From: Schistosoma mansoni
Lineage: Eukaryota; Platyhelminthes; Trematoda; Strigeidida; Schistosomatidae
Reading direction: 5' to 3'
Assembly: GCF_000237925.1 (NCBI RefSeq)
Contig: NC_031495.1
Coordinates: 63,594,939-63,658,938, forward strand
DNA: 64,000 bases
The notes under the pieces were generated by a model. That model saw only the letters and a list, made by a program, of their open reading frames with translations. It was not told the DNA's origin and did not search any database. Shown piece by piece: positions 46,650 to 59,287 of the stretch (its first letter is position 1; each line of letters opens with the position of its first letter). The translations under genes were made by a program, and so were the position numbers.

Positions 46650-48720
46650 TACTATATTCCTATACTATAAATGGGGTCGAATAAAACCGTTGAATATCAA
46701 GTGGAACAATCTACCGTCGAAATCGCTAGAAATGTGTCTCAACGTTACCACTGTAAGGTTTTCTGGAAAGGCATTTTTACAACAGTTAGCCTAAGACTTC
46801 AACTTGTAGGGTACCAACACTCATAGAACTTTTTCAACTTGGGATACATCTAGAGGTGAGTTACCTTAGTTTTATGCACAGTCTGCAACATGTCTCAGGA
46901 GGACTACTTTACACTTTGAAGTGTTAAACGTAGTTTTATTGTCATCTGCCCAAGTTTGAATTCCAGTCAGGTCCTCCGGAATTACGAGCTGATCTTCTTG
47001 GTTTCAAACTTCTCTCCAGTTTGATATCGTCAATGGAAAGTGATAACTCAGATGATACCAGTTGGTGAGAGCCATTTACACAAATAAAGAAAAGAATGGG
47101 TGCTAGTAATTAACCCTGGGTAACCCCACCAAGATATTTCGTAGTCTGAGAAAAATTGAAGTTTACCCTAACCCCAAAAAGACGACTTTTTAGACACGAA
47201 GTAAGCTAATCAAATAGTGGTGACTTGATACCCATTCGTTTGAGCTAACTGATATGACAGACCCTATCAAAAGCTTTTGAGAAATAAAGGTGTATGACAT
47301 TAACCTTCCCTTCGTGATCAAGGATGGTTGTCCATCTGTCCATCGCGGTCAGCAGGTTGTTTTATATAGGAGTGATATTTTCTGAAACTGTCCTGTTGGG
47401 GTGAAGAGATGTTTAAAGATAGAAAGTAGTCATTTAGAACGTTGCATACCAAGGAATCTACAATTTTTGAGTGCACTGAGAGAAGTACTGCTGGTTGGTA
47501 GCTTGAAGGTTCTCTGAGTTTCCCTCTTTTGAAAATCGGTGTAGTGTGAGCCAGCTTCCGATTTTCTGGTAATATGCCTCATCTTAGCGAATATCAGGAT
47601 ATCAGGCTAATCGGTTTTTCCAAGATCGAAGCCATTTCCCTCAGCATAGCAAAATGAACCATATATGGGTCAAGAGAAGTATCCTTGTTTAGGTGCTGCA
47701 GCTTCTAATACACCAAATCAGTGCTCATGTTCACTTCTGGGAGTCCTTTGGAATTGCAGATAAAGCTTTCATCAATATAATTAGTGTGGGTCGGTTGAAG
47801 TGTCTAAAAGTGCAGTTCTGCCAGAAGATTGGTGGCGTCACCGTCGTTGCTGGCTGGTCCATTAGGACTCAGTAGTTGGGAAACTGTGGTTTTGGCTCGT
47901 CGATGAGAGGCTGCATGACGGAATAAGCTTTTTGGATTGGAGACAAACCTATCTACTAGCTTTATCCGCTATCGAAGCCTATCTTCTGTTGTCGCCTTTG
48001 TACACCGGTTCCTTGCTTGTTCGAACTGCCTATATGTACTGTTGTCATTAGTTCGTTTATATCCCTCTTAGTATTGCCTTTTGTGTCTTAGCAATCTAAG
48101 AGTGTGATTCTTTATGACTGCATGTTGTTTGTAATTTTTGTGGAACGTTAGTGGAACAGACTGCTTTGTAGATCGTGTCCAGCAAGAAATTGCAATGAGC
48201 ATTAACACCATGTTGAAGGTGAGCTTCTCGGTCTACCTTCTGTAGATTGACCTGCAAAGTTGACATATCCAAAAGTTTGGTAATTCTGACGCCTGTTGTT
48301 AGTAGGATGTTTCGGCTTGGGGTTGCTAATATAGTTAAAAGCTATGACGGCATGATCGCTTTCACAAAGAGGGGCCAGGATTGAGAGGTTGTTAATGAGG
48401 AATTCTTCGCTTGCAAATATGCAGTCTACGTGTGACGGCATCTGACTACTTCTTCAATGAGTTACTAACTGCACACTTTCGAACAATCGCAGTTCTTCAA
48501 TGTGGTTGAGGAACCGAGCTTCAGTATATCCGTAACCTATGATGTACATGTGTTTAGTGGAGTCGAATTTAGGAAGATTCAAATCTGCTAGAATGAGGTA
48601 ATAAGTATATCTGAGACGACTAGAGAGATCAATATTGGGTTCCCTGTAGATGACAACAACTAGACAAATCGAGGTATTTGACAATCTTATTGATCACCAT
48701 GCAGTTTGAGATGAAGAATG
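46650..48720 (-). mobile_element. CR1-like LINE, decayed
   Basis: On the minus strand, endonuclease blocks come first: 'ILADLNLPKFDSTKH' (about 48590), 'FLNHIEELRLFESVQLVTH' (about 48460-48515), 'SHVDCIFASEEFLINNLSIL' and 'SDHAVIAFNYI' (48330-48440). Then reverse transcriptase blocks 'GGVTQG' with 'LLAPILFFICVNG' (about 47075-47135) and a decayed '..DDIKL' (about 47020). Several stops and frame changes. The order EN-RT and the GGVPQGS-like motif place it with CR1-type LINEs such as SR1. Confidence 0.8.
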
Positions 48721-49887
48721 CAAGCAAATAGATCTAAGCCCGCTGTTAGTTGCATGGGATGCGTTACACGGCATATTCACTCGCGGTCTGGTGTGGATGT
48801 GTGACGGAGCGCATTCAGCTAGAGTCTGTCCGGTAAAACAAATAAGGTCTATATTGATGTCAAGGAATTACAGAATTACTTATTTTTGGGATTTATTTAC
48901 CGCTACATAATGTACTATTATAATTCGTGTACCTTAGAGTAAGTACGAAAATCAGAATGTGCTAACCATAATACTGAATTACAGGACAAAATGAATTATT
49001 GAATTTCCACTCTAATCACAAAATAAAATACTTCCCGGATAATAAAGGAGTGCAAAAGCTGCTGCTTAATACTCTATAAATGTGCTTACTCATGAACTTG
49101 CGACGAGTCATTATCCCCAGCAGTAATGTCACAGAATCCGCGATGCAAACGTGTTTTGTTTGTTATTTTTGGCTTCATGACCACAGACGAATGAGTTATA
49201 CAAAAATTCGGATAGCACGGTTCCTTAGTGAGTATTTGAACAATAGAATTATCTAACATGTGCAGTAGTAATAAATAGCACCAAAGTACGATAGGATTGA
49301 ATGAAAACAAATGGATTGGAGAATCAATTACCATGGATCAATACCGTAATTAAACCTCTTAGTAATTGGATTAAGTTTATGTCTACTCGCACCAGGGTAT
49401 CTGGCAATCTTCTAAGGATTAACTATGTCCAGGATTACTTCAAACTATGCTGAAATGAGTTCAAGTTATTCAGGGTTTCCTTTAGTCGACATATTTGAAA
49501 CATTTATAAGCCGACCTAATGATGAAACACCGTAAATCGTTAAGTAGATGGGTAGACAAACAAAGAAAGGAGAGTGATGAGGATATACACATTAGACGTT
49601 CAAATTAATCATACAACTGATCAGAAGTTAACTAAAAGTTAACAGTCAAACACTTTATTAAAGCCTGTATTCAGAAATAATAATGCAATTGTGTGGATTT
49701 GAAGATGGCGTCGAGTCGCGTTTGACTATGATCGCCACTACAATAAGATTACGCGCCCTTCGATGACTCGCGAACCAGAAGACTGTAAGCGGTCCAGATA
49801 GAGTATATTTATTGGCGATCTCGTGGTATCGAAAGAATACCGAGACATACCAACGAGTACAGGCAATAAGGGCAGAGCGTAAGAAAG
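48721..49887. other. no recognised feature
   Basis: AT-rich sequence up to the LTR; nothing matched. Confidence 0.45.
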
Positions 49888-50205
49888 TGTAACGGTAATA
49901 AAAATCATTACATGCAACATTAATAATGTGAGTTTGTATTTCTCATTGCAGGTCAACAAAGAGTGAATGTACTGGAAGAAGAAGAACAAGCCCTACACGG
50001 TCTGAACCTGCAGAATAACGAGTAAAACTATTTTGTAATAACTTTCCCCTTTTGTACTAAAAACCGCGTTTTTCAATTTCAAAATATATCTGTTGCACCA
50101 GCACACCGTGTTCTCACTTCCGAAGCACTTGTCTGTCCTGACTGTTGTGTTGCTGTTTCAGGTCGCTCCTGCTCCCAAGTAAACGTCGAAATACAACGCG
50201 CTACA
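49888..50205 (+). repeat. 5' LTR
   Basis: 318 bp; differs from the 3' LTR at a single position by direct comparison. A fossil copy too young to have diverged. Confidence 0.93.
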
Positions 50206-50212
50206 AGTGGTG

Positions 50213-53200
50213 ATGGAGGTGTTTACGTCAAAACGCGATGAAAACTATGAGGAACCACCGGTCATTCCAAGCAAGCCAGCAACCGGTGCAATCATCCGCC
50301 AACCACCACTACTGGGAGTCTCGTCGGAATATGCTATTTGGAAGGTCAGGATTACGACGTATCTACGTAAGGTGCCAGCTACCGAACATTTTGACTACCT
50401 CCTGTCGTGTTTAGACGATGAAGCGGCAAAAAGAGCGATTGCCAATGGTTTTACCGCAAGCCACTCATCTGCCCAAAACTGGAAGGTTCTTGATGAATGC
50501 TTTTCGTTAACAGTAGACACGCAGCTGGGGACCATGCAGTTCCTATCGCGTCACCAGAAAACGAGTGAGGAACCCATGGAATATCTACACTCCCTGCAGC
50601 AAGCAGCAGTAGTAGCCTTTCCAAGCTTAGATATCTCTATTCGGGAAGAAATAATACGCGCACGATTTACAGAAGTCCTTTTGCCAGGTGCACTACGACA
50701 GCACCTTCTGTACATGCCACCAAAAAGCATTCAAGACCTAAGAACCACAATTCTCCGGTTCGTTGCCGCAGACAAGCTATCAAACGCTGTCAATACACCG
50801 CAGTTGTCAGCGAATGCTATTGACCACCCTGGAGAACCACGTCAGTCCGACTTCACTCAAACTATTTCTGCGGTCAAACGGCGCCCTGACAGACAGTCGC
50901 TACGATCTAGTCAACATAACCGGAAGATGGAGTGTTTTTACTGCCAACGCTTTGGCCGGAGAGCCCGAAAGTGTGGGCACAATAAGTTCTGGAAGCCAGG
51001 TGAGACCAGTTTTTCCCATTTGTCTTCATATTATTCTGAATCAGTATATCCGATAACCATAGCTGGTAGTTTACAGGGGCTACAGACTACTATCCTACTG
51101 GATACAGGAGCTTCAGTATCCATTGTGAGAGAAGGGTTCTTAAGCACATTGAATCGCATAAACCGACAAAAACCATGTTCCTCCACACTAAAAACAGCCG
51201 GTGGTGACCTTCTGGAAGTACGGTCTAAGGTGTGGTTGGAGGTAACGGTGAATGAACACTCATTCCTACACGAATTTTTAGTATGCCACACACTCACCTG
51301 GGATGTTATACATGGAGTTGACTTCATGTCAAAATACGACGTCGTTATACATGTAGCTAAGGCGGAAGCTCGAATCGGGGAAGTAACCATTCCAACACAT
51401 CGCCTTAAGAACGCAACTAAGTTGGTAGCTCACGTAGGGGTGTCGGAAGTCATACACCAGGTACAAACCAATAAACAAGTATCAGAGGATGTCCGTCTAT
51501 CAACCATTTCCTTACTTCAAAAATTTAGTTCTGTTTTCTCAGAGAATATCTCTGGTAATCGGACGACCACAGTACAACACTCTATTCCCACAGGTGATCA
51601 TATGCCATTACGTCAACCACCCCGAAGAGTACCGGTGCACTATCAGCCTCAGTTAGAATCAATGATAAAAGAGATGTTAGAGAAAAAGATTATTGTGCCA
51701 TCTTCATCACCGTGGGCTTCACCCATTGTTTTAGTGAAGAAGAAAGACTCCTCCCTTCGATTATGTATAGATTACCGTCGCCTTAATGCTATAACAAAGC
51801 GCGACTCCTTCCCACTACCACGGATTGATACAACATTGGATGCTATGAGAGGTGCGTGTTGGTTTTCGACTTTAGACCTAGCATCCGGATACTGGCAAGT
51901 AGAAGTACGACCTCAGGATAGAAAAAAGACGGCATTTGTTGTGCCAAATGGTCTCTGCGAATTACAGGTGATGCCTTTCGGGTTAACTAATGCCCCAGCA
52001 ACCTTTCAACGACTCATGCAGACGGTTCTACATGGCCTGGTACCACACAAATGTTTGATTTACCTTGATGATATTATTGTGTATGGCAGCACGCCTGAAC
52101 AGCATAATGCCAACTCAAAGGCAGTCTTACAGCGTATTAAGCAGCACAATTTAAAGGTGAAACCGTCCAAATGTCGATTCTTGCAGAAAGAAGTACTCTT
52201 TCTAGGACATCGCATTACAGAAGATGGGGTAGCAACAGATAAGGAAAAAACGAGCGCCATTATTAATTGGCCACAGCCGAAATCTGCGGAAGAGGTACGT
52301 AGCTTCTTGGGGCTCGCTTCTTACTATAGACGTTTCGTGCGCGATTTCGCATCCCTAGCAGCACCTTTACATAGCCTGACGCATAAAGGACGAAAATTTT
52401 TGTGGACCACAGAATGTCAACAAGCATTTAACACCCTGAAATCAAGTCTTGCTGCTCCACCCATACTAGCTTTTCCAGACACTACAGATAAAGGAGGTGA
52501 GTTTATACTTGACACTGATGCTAGCTCGTCAGCAATCGGAGCAGTCCTTTCTCAAACAACACAAGATGGACAGGAGAGGGTCACAGCGTACGCTAGCCAG
52601 CGATTAGATAAAAGAGAGACAAGGTATTCTACGACGCGCCGAGAGATGCTGGCTTTGGTAAAATTTTTGCAACATTTTCGTCACTATCTCCTAGGGTGCC
52701 CTTTTCGTGTACGCACAGACCATCGTGCATTACAGTGGCTTCGTTCATTTCGCGAACCAGAAGGTCAGGTGGCACGCTGACAGGAGAGATTGCAGGAGTT
52801 TGATTTTACTTGCGAATACCGACCAGGCAGCCGTCACACAAACGCCGACTCTCTGTCTCGTATACCCTATGCTCCTAATACCATTAGCGCTGTCCTTAGC
52901 ACAGCCCCAGAGATCGACTGACCGTCTCTTCAAGCAACAGACCCTGACTTGCAGTTCATTTACCTACGACAACTACACGGAAACGATAAACCTTCTGCGG
53001 CAGAGTTAAAGGATCATTCCCCAGCGACACGCCGTCTTTGTACCAAGTGGAGGAGCCTGAGATTGTATGGGGACACACTATTTATAGTCAGCGAGTCAAA
53101 ACAACCACTGTTGATAGTACCACGTGTGCAAGTTCAAAATATTATGGAGCAGGTGCATCGAGAACTCGGGCACTCGGGGAAACGGAAAACTGAACATGCG

Positions 53201-54169
53201 ATCTGCCAGAGGTTTTGGTGGCCATCCATCCATGAAGACGTGACTGAATTCTGCAAAAATTGTAGCACGTGCCATGCCATCAAGTCACCTCAGCAAAGAC
53301 CCCGTGCACCGTTAGTCCCAATGACGACAGAAGGTCCACATCAACGAGTCGGTATCGATATCATGGGGCCACTTACAACATCAAAGAACGGAAATCGTTA
53401 TATACTGGTGATGGTGGACTATTTTAGCAAATGGTGTGAAGCCGTCCCTATACCACAACAAGATGCCCTCACGGTCTCTCGAGCTTTCATTGATCATTGG
53501 GTCTCCCGTTATGGCGCTCCATTCTCACTCCATTCCGACCAAGGTACAGCTTTTGAAAGCCATCTCGTCGCTCAGGTATGCCGATTATTGGATATCCGCA
53601 AAACACATACCACTGAATACCACCCTGAAGGTAACGGCTTAGTAGAAAGAACAAACCGAACCATTAAAACCCTCCTACAGTCGTTTATCAATAATTCGTC
53701 GACGGAATGCTGGGATGATGCAATACCCCAATGCTTGTTAGCTTACCGCGCATCAGTTCACGGTTCCACGGGATTTTCACCTGCGATTTTACTCTTTGGA
53801 CATGAATTACGTCTGCCTGTTGAGATCCAAATGCCGTTGTTGCCTTTCGAAGCTCAAGACTATGTACCATACGTCCGTAACCTTCGTAGCCGTCTAGCCG
53901 ACGCATATCGTGTAGTTAAAGCTAATCTACAAAATGCCAGCAAACACCAAAAGGATGTGTACGATCGACATGCGAACGGGCCTGTATATAAACCTGGAGA
54001 TCGTGTGTGGCTACATCGCCCTATGGCCCCACCAGGAACATGCGGTAAGTTTCACCAACCTTGGAAAGGGCCTTATGAAATCGTATTTATTCGGTCCCCT
54101 ACAACATTCGTCCTACGTAACCTCCAGCGACCTCAAGACGACGTTATAACAGCACACTACAACCAATGA
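50213..54169 (+). pseudogene. gag-pol region of the Ty3/gypsy element
   Basis: Parts in order: gag-like region (50213 to about 50920), cysteine-rich knuckle (about 50930-50980), aspartic protease (LDTGAS, about 51100), reverse transcriptase (about 51690-52220, with FGLTNAP and YLDD), RNase H (about 52505-52760, DTDASSSAIGAVL), integrase (zinc-binding H/C part about 53155-53285, catalytic core about 53330-53670), and a C-terminal tail to 54169. Treated as a fossil copy: nearly whole, with about one break. Confidence 0.9.
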
Positions 54170-54319
54170 AGCCAGATAAAACAACGGTGCACATAGATAC
54201 CCCGTTTGTCAACCCCCCGACTGCTACCAGCCATTATGAGGTGCCACCAGAAGGAGGAATAGCATACCCATGCCCGCAACCAGGCACTGAGGACAGTGCC
54301 TCATGGAGAGAGGGGGTAG

Positions 54320-54637
54320 TGTAACGGTAATAAAAATCATTACATGCAACATTAATAATGTGAGTTTGTATTTCTCATTGCAGGTCAACAAAGAGTGAAT
54401 GTACTGGAAGAAGAAGAACAAGCCCTACACGGTCTGAACCTGCAGAATAACGAGTAAAACTATTTTGTAATAACTTTCCCCTTTTGTACTAAAAACCGCG
54501 TTTTTCAATTTCAAAATATATCTGTTGCACCAGCACACCGTGTTCTCACTTCCGAAGCACTTGTCTGTCCTGACTGTTGTGTTGCTGTTTCAGGTCGCTC
54601 CTGCTCCCAAGTAAACGTCGAAATACAACGTGCTACA
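54320..54637 (+). repeat. 3' LTR
   Basis: 318 bp, offset 4432 bp from the 5' LTR; one difference. Confidence 0.93.
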
Positions 54638-56164
54638 AAAGTTCGAACCAAACAAGGCGGACGACCGAACGAAAGGTGACTTTGATACAGTTAAACAGCA
54701 ACGAGTACGGTAAAACAATCACTGGTACAATCGGTTATAATAATAATTGTTTCCATTATTCCAATCGTGTTTTCGTCGAGAAAAGCATGTCACTACAGAT
54801 TCAACATATTTGTGTTAAACACCATAAAACATCAAGCAAGACTACTTATTAATAAAATTTGGACTTTTGGATATGCGAAAATCGAGAGGAAATAGTATGA
54901 CTTATTAGTAAAAATAGTATATTTGTAGTGTCCGAATGACTAGAAAAAAATTGATTTTTTAGATTTTCTGTTTCGTGACTCAGTGTAGACCATTCCATCA
55001 GAGAATGATATCTGAAACTTGAAATTATCAAGTCGAACTTTAACAATAACACCAACAAAATCGCGAACCATACCACAGATTGTTGGCCTAAAGTGTAATA
55101 TATGTGGTTACCTCTCACTAAAAGACATCTAGAATTTTCCTTATTCATTTTCTGTTATCAATAGGTTGACATAATTTTATAGTTGATTCTACTAATAAAA
55201 CTTGAGTCAGAAAGAGTCCTTTAAAATACAAACCTGAGTTGAGTAGCTGCAAAGATCCTAGAAAAAGTAATCACAAACCATCACGAACTTCATCGAAAAC
55301 TACCGCTTGTGGAGTATTAAGTGGTATGGTTTTAAAACTTTTCTATTGTCCACAGTAAACCTAAAAGCAAAAACAAGGTGGTTAAAGTAACTAAATGACA
55401 AGGCATCGGTAAATATAATGTACGCTTACATTAGAAAGATTTCAGTAAGTTTCCAAATAATATACTACTGTTGCAGCTGGATTTCTGAGAAAGTTTTCAA
55501 GCACCTGCTTACACAGATTAGTGACTTGTTAGTCGATTACACACAGAAAGTTCCCTCTTGAAACTTGGTACTTTATGAACTAACTCAGAACTCAGTACAA
55601 GGTTCACTGTAGTTTATTCTTCAAATAATGGAGTTTCAATATTCAAAATCAGTCAAAAATAACTAGAATTAGCAACAAACGATTATAGAATTACATCTCA
55701 GATAAATCTCGTGGTTTTAGTAAGCTGATCAATTCCTATTATTAAAACTTAGTGCATCTCTATACACAACTTTTGAGAAACGTCCGTAAATTTAGTCTTA
55801 ACTCACAATGCTCTAAGGGTCGAGGTGAATCATAACCATAAGACCACGACTCATTTCTATTTAGCTGCGATTTAGTTACTAATAATATATGTACAAACAT
55901 GTGAAAAGTAGTGAAAAGATTAAAAATCAACATTTAGGCATAGGTTTTGAACTCCTGGTTTTGACTGTTTATGTAGCACAGAGGTTATTCTATCTTGTAT
56001 AAAACTAAGACTTTCAAAAAATGGATATATTATGCTATTATGAAAGTCAGTTGACTAGCTACGTTTCGTAGGAAGACTGTCAGATCATCAGTAACTTATC
56101 AAGTTATTGAAATAAATGGTTATATTTTGCTGATTGATATATTTGTGTGTGTATGGATTTGTCA
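54638..56164. other. no recognised feature
   Basis: AT-rich sequence; nothing matched. Confidence 0.45.
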
Positions 56165-56690
56165 TCGAACTACCACTGTTGCTCCGTACAATATAAGTAA
56201 CTGTCTTGACATTCTTACTGAAGATACTGACTATGATATCGGTTGACTGACAGTTGTTTTGAGCTCCATATTTTCTTCAACTGTAGGAATGCAGCCCTTG
56301 CTTTGCCAATCCTCGCCTTTACATTTGCATCGGGTCCTCCATGTTCATTGATAATGCTACCCAAACAAGTGAAACTCTTCACCTCTTTCAAGGTTTCTCC
56401 ATCAAATGTGGTTGAGCTGGTGTTCTCTGTGTTTTATTTAAGGATATTGCTTTTTTCTCTGTGTATGTTGAGGCCTACTGACGCAGAAACTGCTGCTTCA
56501 CTATTTGTCTCAACTTGTATTTGTTGATGTGTATGAGATAGAAAAGTCAGGTCATCTGCGAAGTCCAAATCTTCTAATTGATTCCGAGCTGTCCATTGTA
56601 TTCCGTGCATTCCCTCAGATTTTGAGGTCTTCATAGTCCAGCGAATCACCAAAAGAAAGAGAAGGGGAGAGGGTAAACAAAAATAAGTAT
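56165..56690 (-). mobile_element. RTE-type LINE fragment including RT palm
   Basis: The only RTE copy that reaches into the palm: the reverse strand reads 'GIQWTARNQLEDLDFADDLTFLSHTHQQIQ' (FADD is the catalytic motif C) and 'AAVSASVGLNIHREKSNIL', then the thumb region as far as 'LLKIFSKNVKTVTYIVRSNSG' and is cut off before the 3' end. No tail. Confidence 0.85.
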
Positions 56691-57519
56691 CGGATGAACT
56701 GAAACACTTTTGTAAGCACAACAAAAGACCGAATGGTAAATTAATTAGGATCATATTCAAAAGATTGTCTAACAAATTATTTTTGTACAGATAACTCTTA
56801 CTTTTAATTATAGATCTTTAAAGGTCCTACTAAGCAACACTGATAAACTTCTCGAAATCTTTGTCTATATCTTGTGAATTATATTAAGGAAAGAATATGG
56901 ACTTGGATATACTACATACTGCGGAAAAGATATATACGATCGTTCTGTTTCGTTTTTTTGGTTGAGCTATACTAGGACATGGTCTTGACTGGAATGAAAA
57001 ATGTGTCTTGATGGAAGATCAACACACTCGGCTTTACTGAAACAGATGAACTGGTATATTCATAGAGATTTAGTCAGTTGTGGTAGCTTATTCTCCAAGC
57101 AAAGAAGTATAAGAAAGTGGTTACAGTACTTAAAGAAAGTTTGGTGACACTATAATTTATAGACGACCTTTGATCGATGCTTGAGTGACCCCGAGAGTGT
57201 TCACCTAAGAACTAAGACCAAATGAGAGTTATAAACCAGTGTGGTGAATTAGATTTATGATTTTCACCACGAATTGACATCAGCTATAATGCCAAAACTT
57301 TATTTAGCCAAATGGATGATTGAATTTCGTACCAAAATCCAAGATCTGTTATCTTATACCTGATTGATTCATCCATAAACTATAGTCTCGCCCAAAGTTT
57401 ATGGAATTGTTTTCATCAGTTGATTTTTAAGTAATATCTCAATTAAAGTGAATAAAATTAGTTTTTACATTTAGCTATTAAAGTCATCTAACCTTTTGAT
57501 AGAGTTTTTACAGAGATAA
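56691..57519. other. no recognised feature
   Basis: AT-rich, nothing matched. Confidence 0.45.
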
Positions 57520-57670
57520 GATGGTGGCTAGAGGTGGTCAACAAGAAACCCTGGACCCCGGTTTCGTGCTACTTGGCACTCGTCAGCAAGGTATATCTGT
57601 CATCTTGAGGGAACTGGCGTTCCCTGAAGGATTCGATCCCATGTCACCCAGCTTCACAGTCAAAGACGTT
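57520..57670 (-). repeat. third hammerhead-bearing repeat
   Basis: Resembles SINE-A in layout (AGATGGTGGCTAG start, reverse hammerhead, then GGATTCGATCCC near 57629 as a reversed box B) but differs strongly in sequence. A single copy in this window. Confidence 0.65.
57546..57597 (-). ncRNA. hammerhead ribozyme, divergent subtype
   Basis: The minus strand reads ACCTTG, CTGACGAG, stem II TGCC/AGCA around AAGT, CGAAAC, CGGGGTC then CAGGGT, which pairs with ACCTTG. Core intact, with a compensated stem II (GTGCCA...TAGCAC). Confidence 0.75.
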
Positions 57671-57720
57671 ACCAGTAAGCGATCCTGTAGGACTGAGATG
57701 TAATCACAATTAATTGATTA

Positions 57721-57880
57721 CCGGGTGGTGATCAATGTCATGTGTGTGTCAAATCTTTGTTAATCCACATCGAATGCTATCGAGCCGCCTAGACTAGTGA
57801 CCACATTGTAACTTGATCGATAGCATTCAATATGCACTAAGAACGATTTGACACACACATGACATTGATCACCATCCAGT
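57721..57880. repeat. repeat F, long imperfect hairpin
   Basis: The left arm (57721-57755, with GGTGATCAATGTCATG and TGTGTGTCAAATC) pairs with the right arm 57845-57877 (GATTTGACACACACATGAC, ATTGATCACC). An inner pair is GAATGCTATCGA (57772) with TCGATAGCATTC (57817). Partial copy at 8785-8906. Confidence 0.75.
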
Positions 57881-57989
57881 GATCGATCAATCAGGAATTT
57901 TTATCATTAAAAAGCAAGAGAATCCATGGGATATCACCAAATCATCTTCTTGATTTCAACAACAACATTAATAATAATAATAATAATAA

Positions 57990-58342
57990 CATTCATTTAG
58001 TATTATTTGTCTGAATCTTTCCATCGATGTGTTAGGACTGCAACTGGTCAGTCTCTAATTGGTATATGTGCATACTGTGCGTATTGCCTCAATATAGCCT
58101 TAATTCACAAGCATTATAAGCAAAGATGAATAGTGGTTAGCAGTGGAATCCAGGACATGCGTTTCATCGGACTCAGTGGCTAAGTGGATAACGCGATGGC
58201 GTTTGAAGCAAACGGTACTGGGTTCGAGTCCCATAGTAAACATCAACTCTGAGATGCAGGTACATCCAGCTGACGAGTCCCAAAATAGGACGAAACGCGC
58301 GTCAAACTGGATTCCACTGCTAGCCACTATCCATCTTTGTTT
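57990..58342. repeat. SINE-A inverted composite
   Basis: Reverse M and hammerhead start to about 58168, joined at CATC/GGACTCAG to a plus tRNA-like segment (box B GGGTTCGAGTCCC at 58219) and hammerhead. Flanked on both sides by an AAT/ATAACA tract (57969-57990; 58343-58361) that may be the TSD. Confidence 0.85.
58262..58320 (+). ncRNA. hammerhead ribozyme (SINE-A)
   Basis: CATCCAG, CTGACGAG, stem II TCCC/GGA, CGAAAC, GCGCGTC, AAA, CTGGATTCC. Same AAA insertion as the 3683-3740 copy, so the two belong to one subfamily. Confidence 0.75.
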
Positions 58343-58829
58343 ATAATAATAATAATAACATCCTAATTATTTTAACCCAATCACGGGACAGAAAGAAACA
58401 GTTATCCCTATTATCCATGAATCTGATTGGTTAATTTATTTCATTTTTTTTTTGTATTTTTTTCACAGAAAGGAATTATAATAAAAATCCATTATTCAGT
58501 TTATCAGAATTTTCCATTTATACACCAAAAAAAAATATTAAAAATATCCCAACTTATATACTTATGGAATAATAACATCAAGAGAGATTTCAAACCAATT
58601 ACATAGTTACTAAGGTGGGGGGCGAGGAAAGAAACAGATTTCTCTTCCTTAACTACATCATTTATAGTAATAGTTACTATGAGTTTAAAGAATAACTGAT
58701 ACATAGATACTAATATTCAATATTATAATGATTGTTTTAAACCAATCAAAATCGTTTAAATATATAAATGATTATTTCATTGATTGATAGACTATTATAA
58801 AAATTATATAAATGGATAGTAACATTGAT

Positions 58830-58912
58830 TTAGTTTCTTTTTTTCTCGTTTTTTTCTCTCTCGTTTTTTCTCTCGTTTTTCTCTTTCCTTTTTTTTTCTT
58901 TTTTTTTCTCAA
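58830..58912. repeat. T/C-rich tract
   Basis: TTTTTCTCTCGTTTTTTCTC-type low-complexity run about 70 bp before the coding exon at 58981; may lie in the promoter or 5' UTR. Confidence 0.8.
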
Positions 58913-58980
58913 AAAACCGACATTCATATTAATTATAAAACAAATAATTATTGGATATTCATAATAATCATTATAATAAT

Positions 58981-59166
58981 ATGTCACATAGACGTGAAGC
59001 TGGTGCTATCCCACCATGGGTTATACCAGAAGAACATAAACGTTCTTTTATAAAAAATGAAATTCATCCAATTCCATTGAATGCTGATCATGAAGTAAAG
59101 GAAATTAATAGTTCAGATCATACAATTTCTGAAGGATCAGCTATATCAACAATTTTAAAACCTAAA
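58981..59166 (+). CDS. first coding exon, unidentified protein
   Basis: ATG at 58981 opens 62 codons ending at a perfect donor, AAA|GTAAGT, at 59167. The peptide begins MSHRREAGAIPPWVIPEEHK and is charged, without signal peptide or membrane segment. Codon use is AT-rich but ordered, and no SINE or LINE sequence is involved, unlike nearly all open frames around it. The next exon was not found: a SINE-B and other repeats follow. I do not recognise the protein. The call rests on the start, donor and composition only. Confidence 0.5.
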
Positions 59167-59287
59167 GTAAGTAGTTACTTAGCTTATTTGAATATTCATG
59201 TATTGGTAAATAGGTTGTCAAGTTTATATATTTTGAATAAGAAAAGAACTAATATATCTTTATTATCGGAGAGGGTGTTGTGAAGAT

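Larger units (their letters stand above)
49888..54637 (+). mobile_element. Ty3/gypsy LTR retrotransposon, young
   Basis: A 4.75-kb element with 318-bp LTRs (TGTAACGG...GCTACA), a 4-bp TSD AAAG (49884-49887, 54638-54641), TGGTGA just after the 5' LTR as a possible primer-binding site (start of a tRNA-Trp-type site, as in CsRn1-like elements), and a purine-rich AGAGAGGGGG tract before the 3' LTR. Domain order gag, protease, RT, RNase H, integrase identifies Ty3/gypsy (Metaviridae). It is almost whole but its coding region is broken about once. The family name (Boudicca, Saci-2/3 or Gulliver-like) cannot be settled here. Confidence 0.93.

Noticed and set aside
58951-58980. Upstream extension of the 58981 exon
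   Set aside because: It would need a non-ATG start in AT-rich DNA; the ATG at 58981 is the natural choice.
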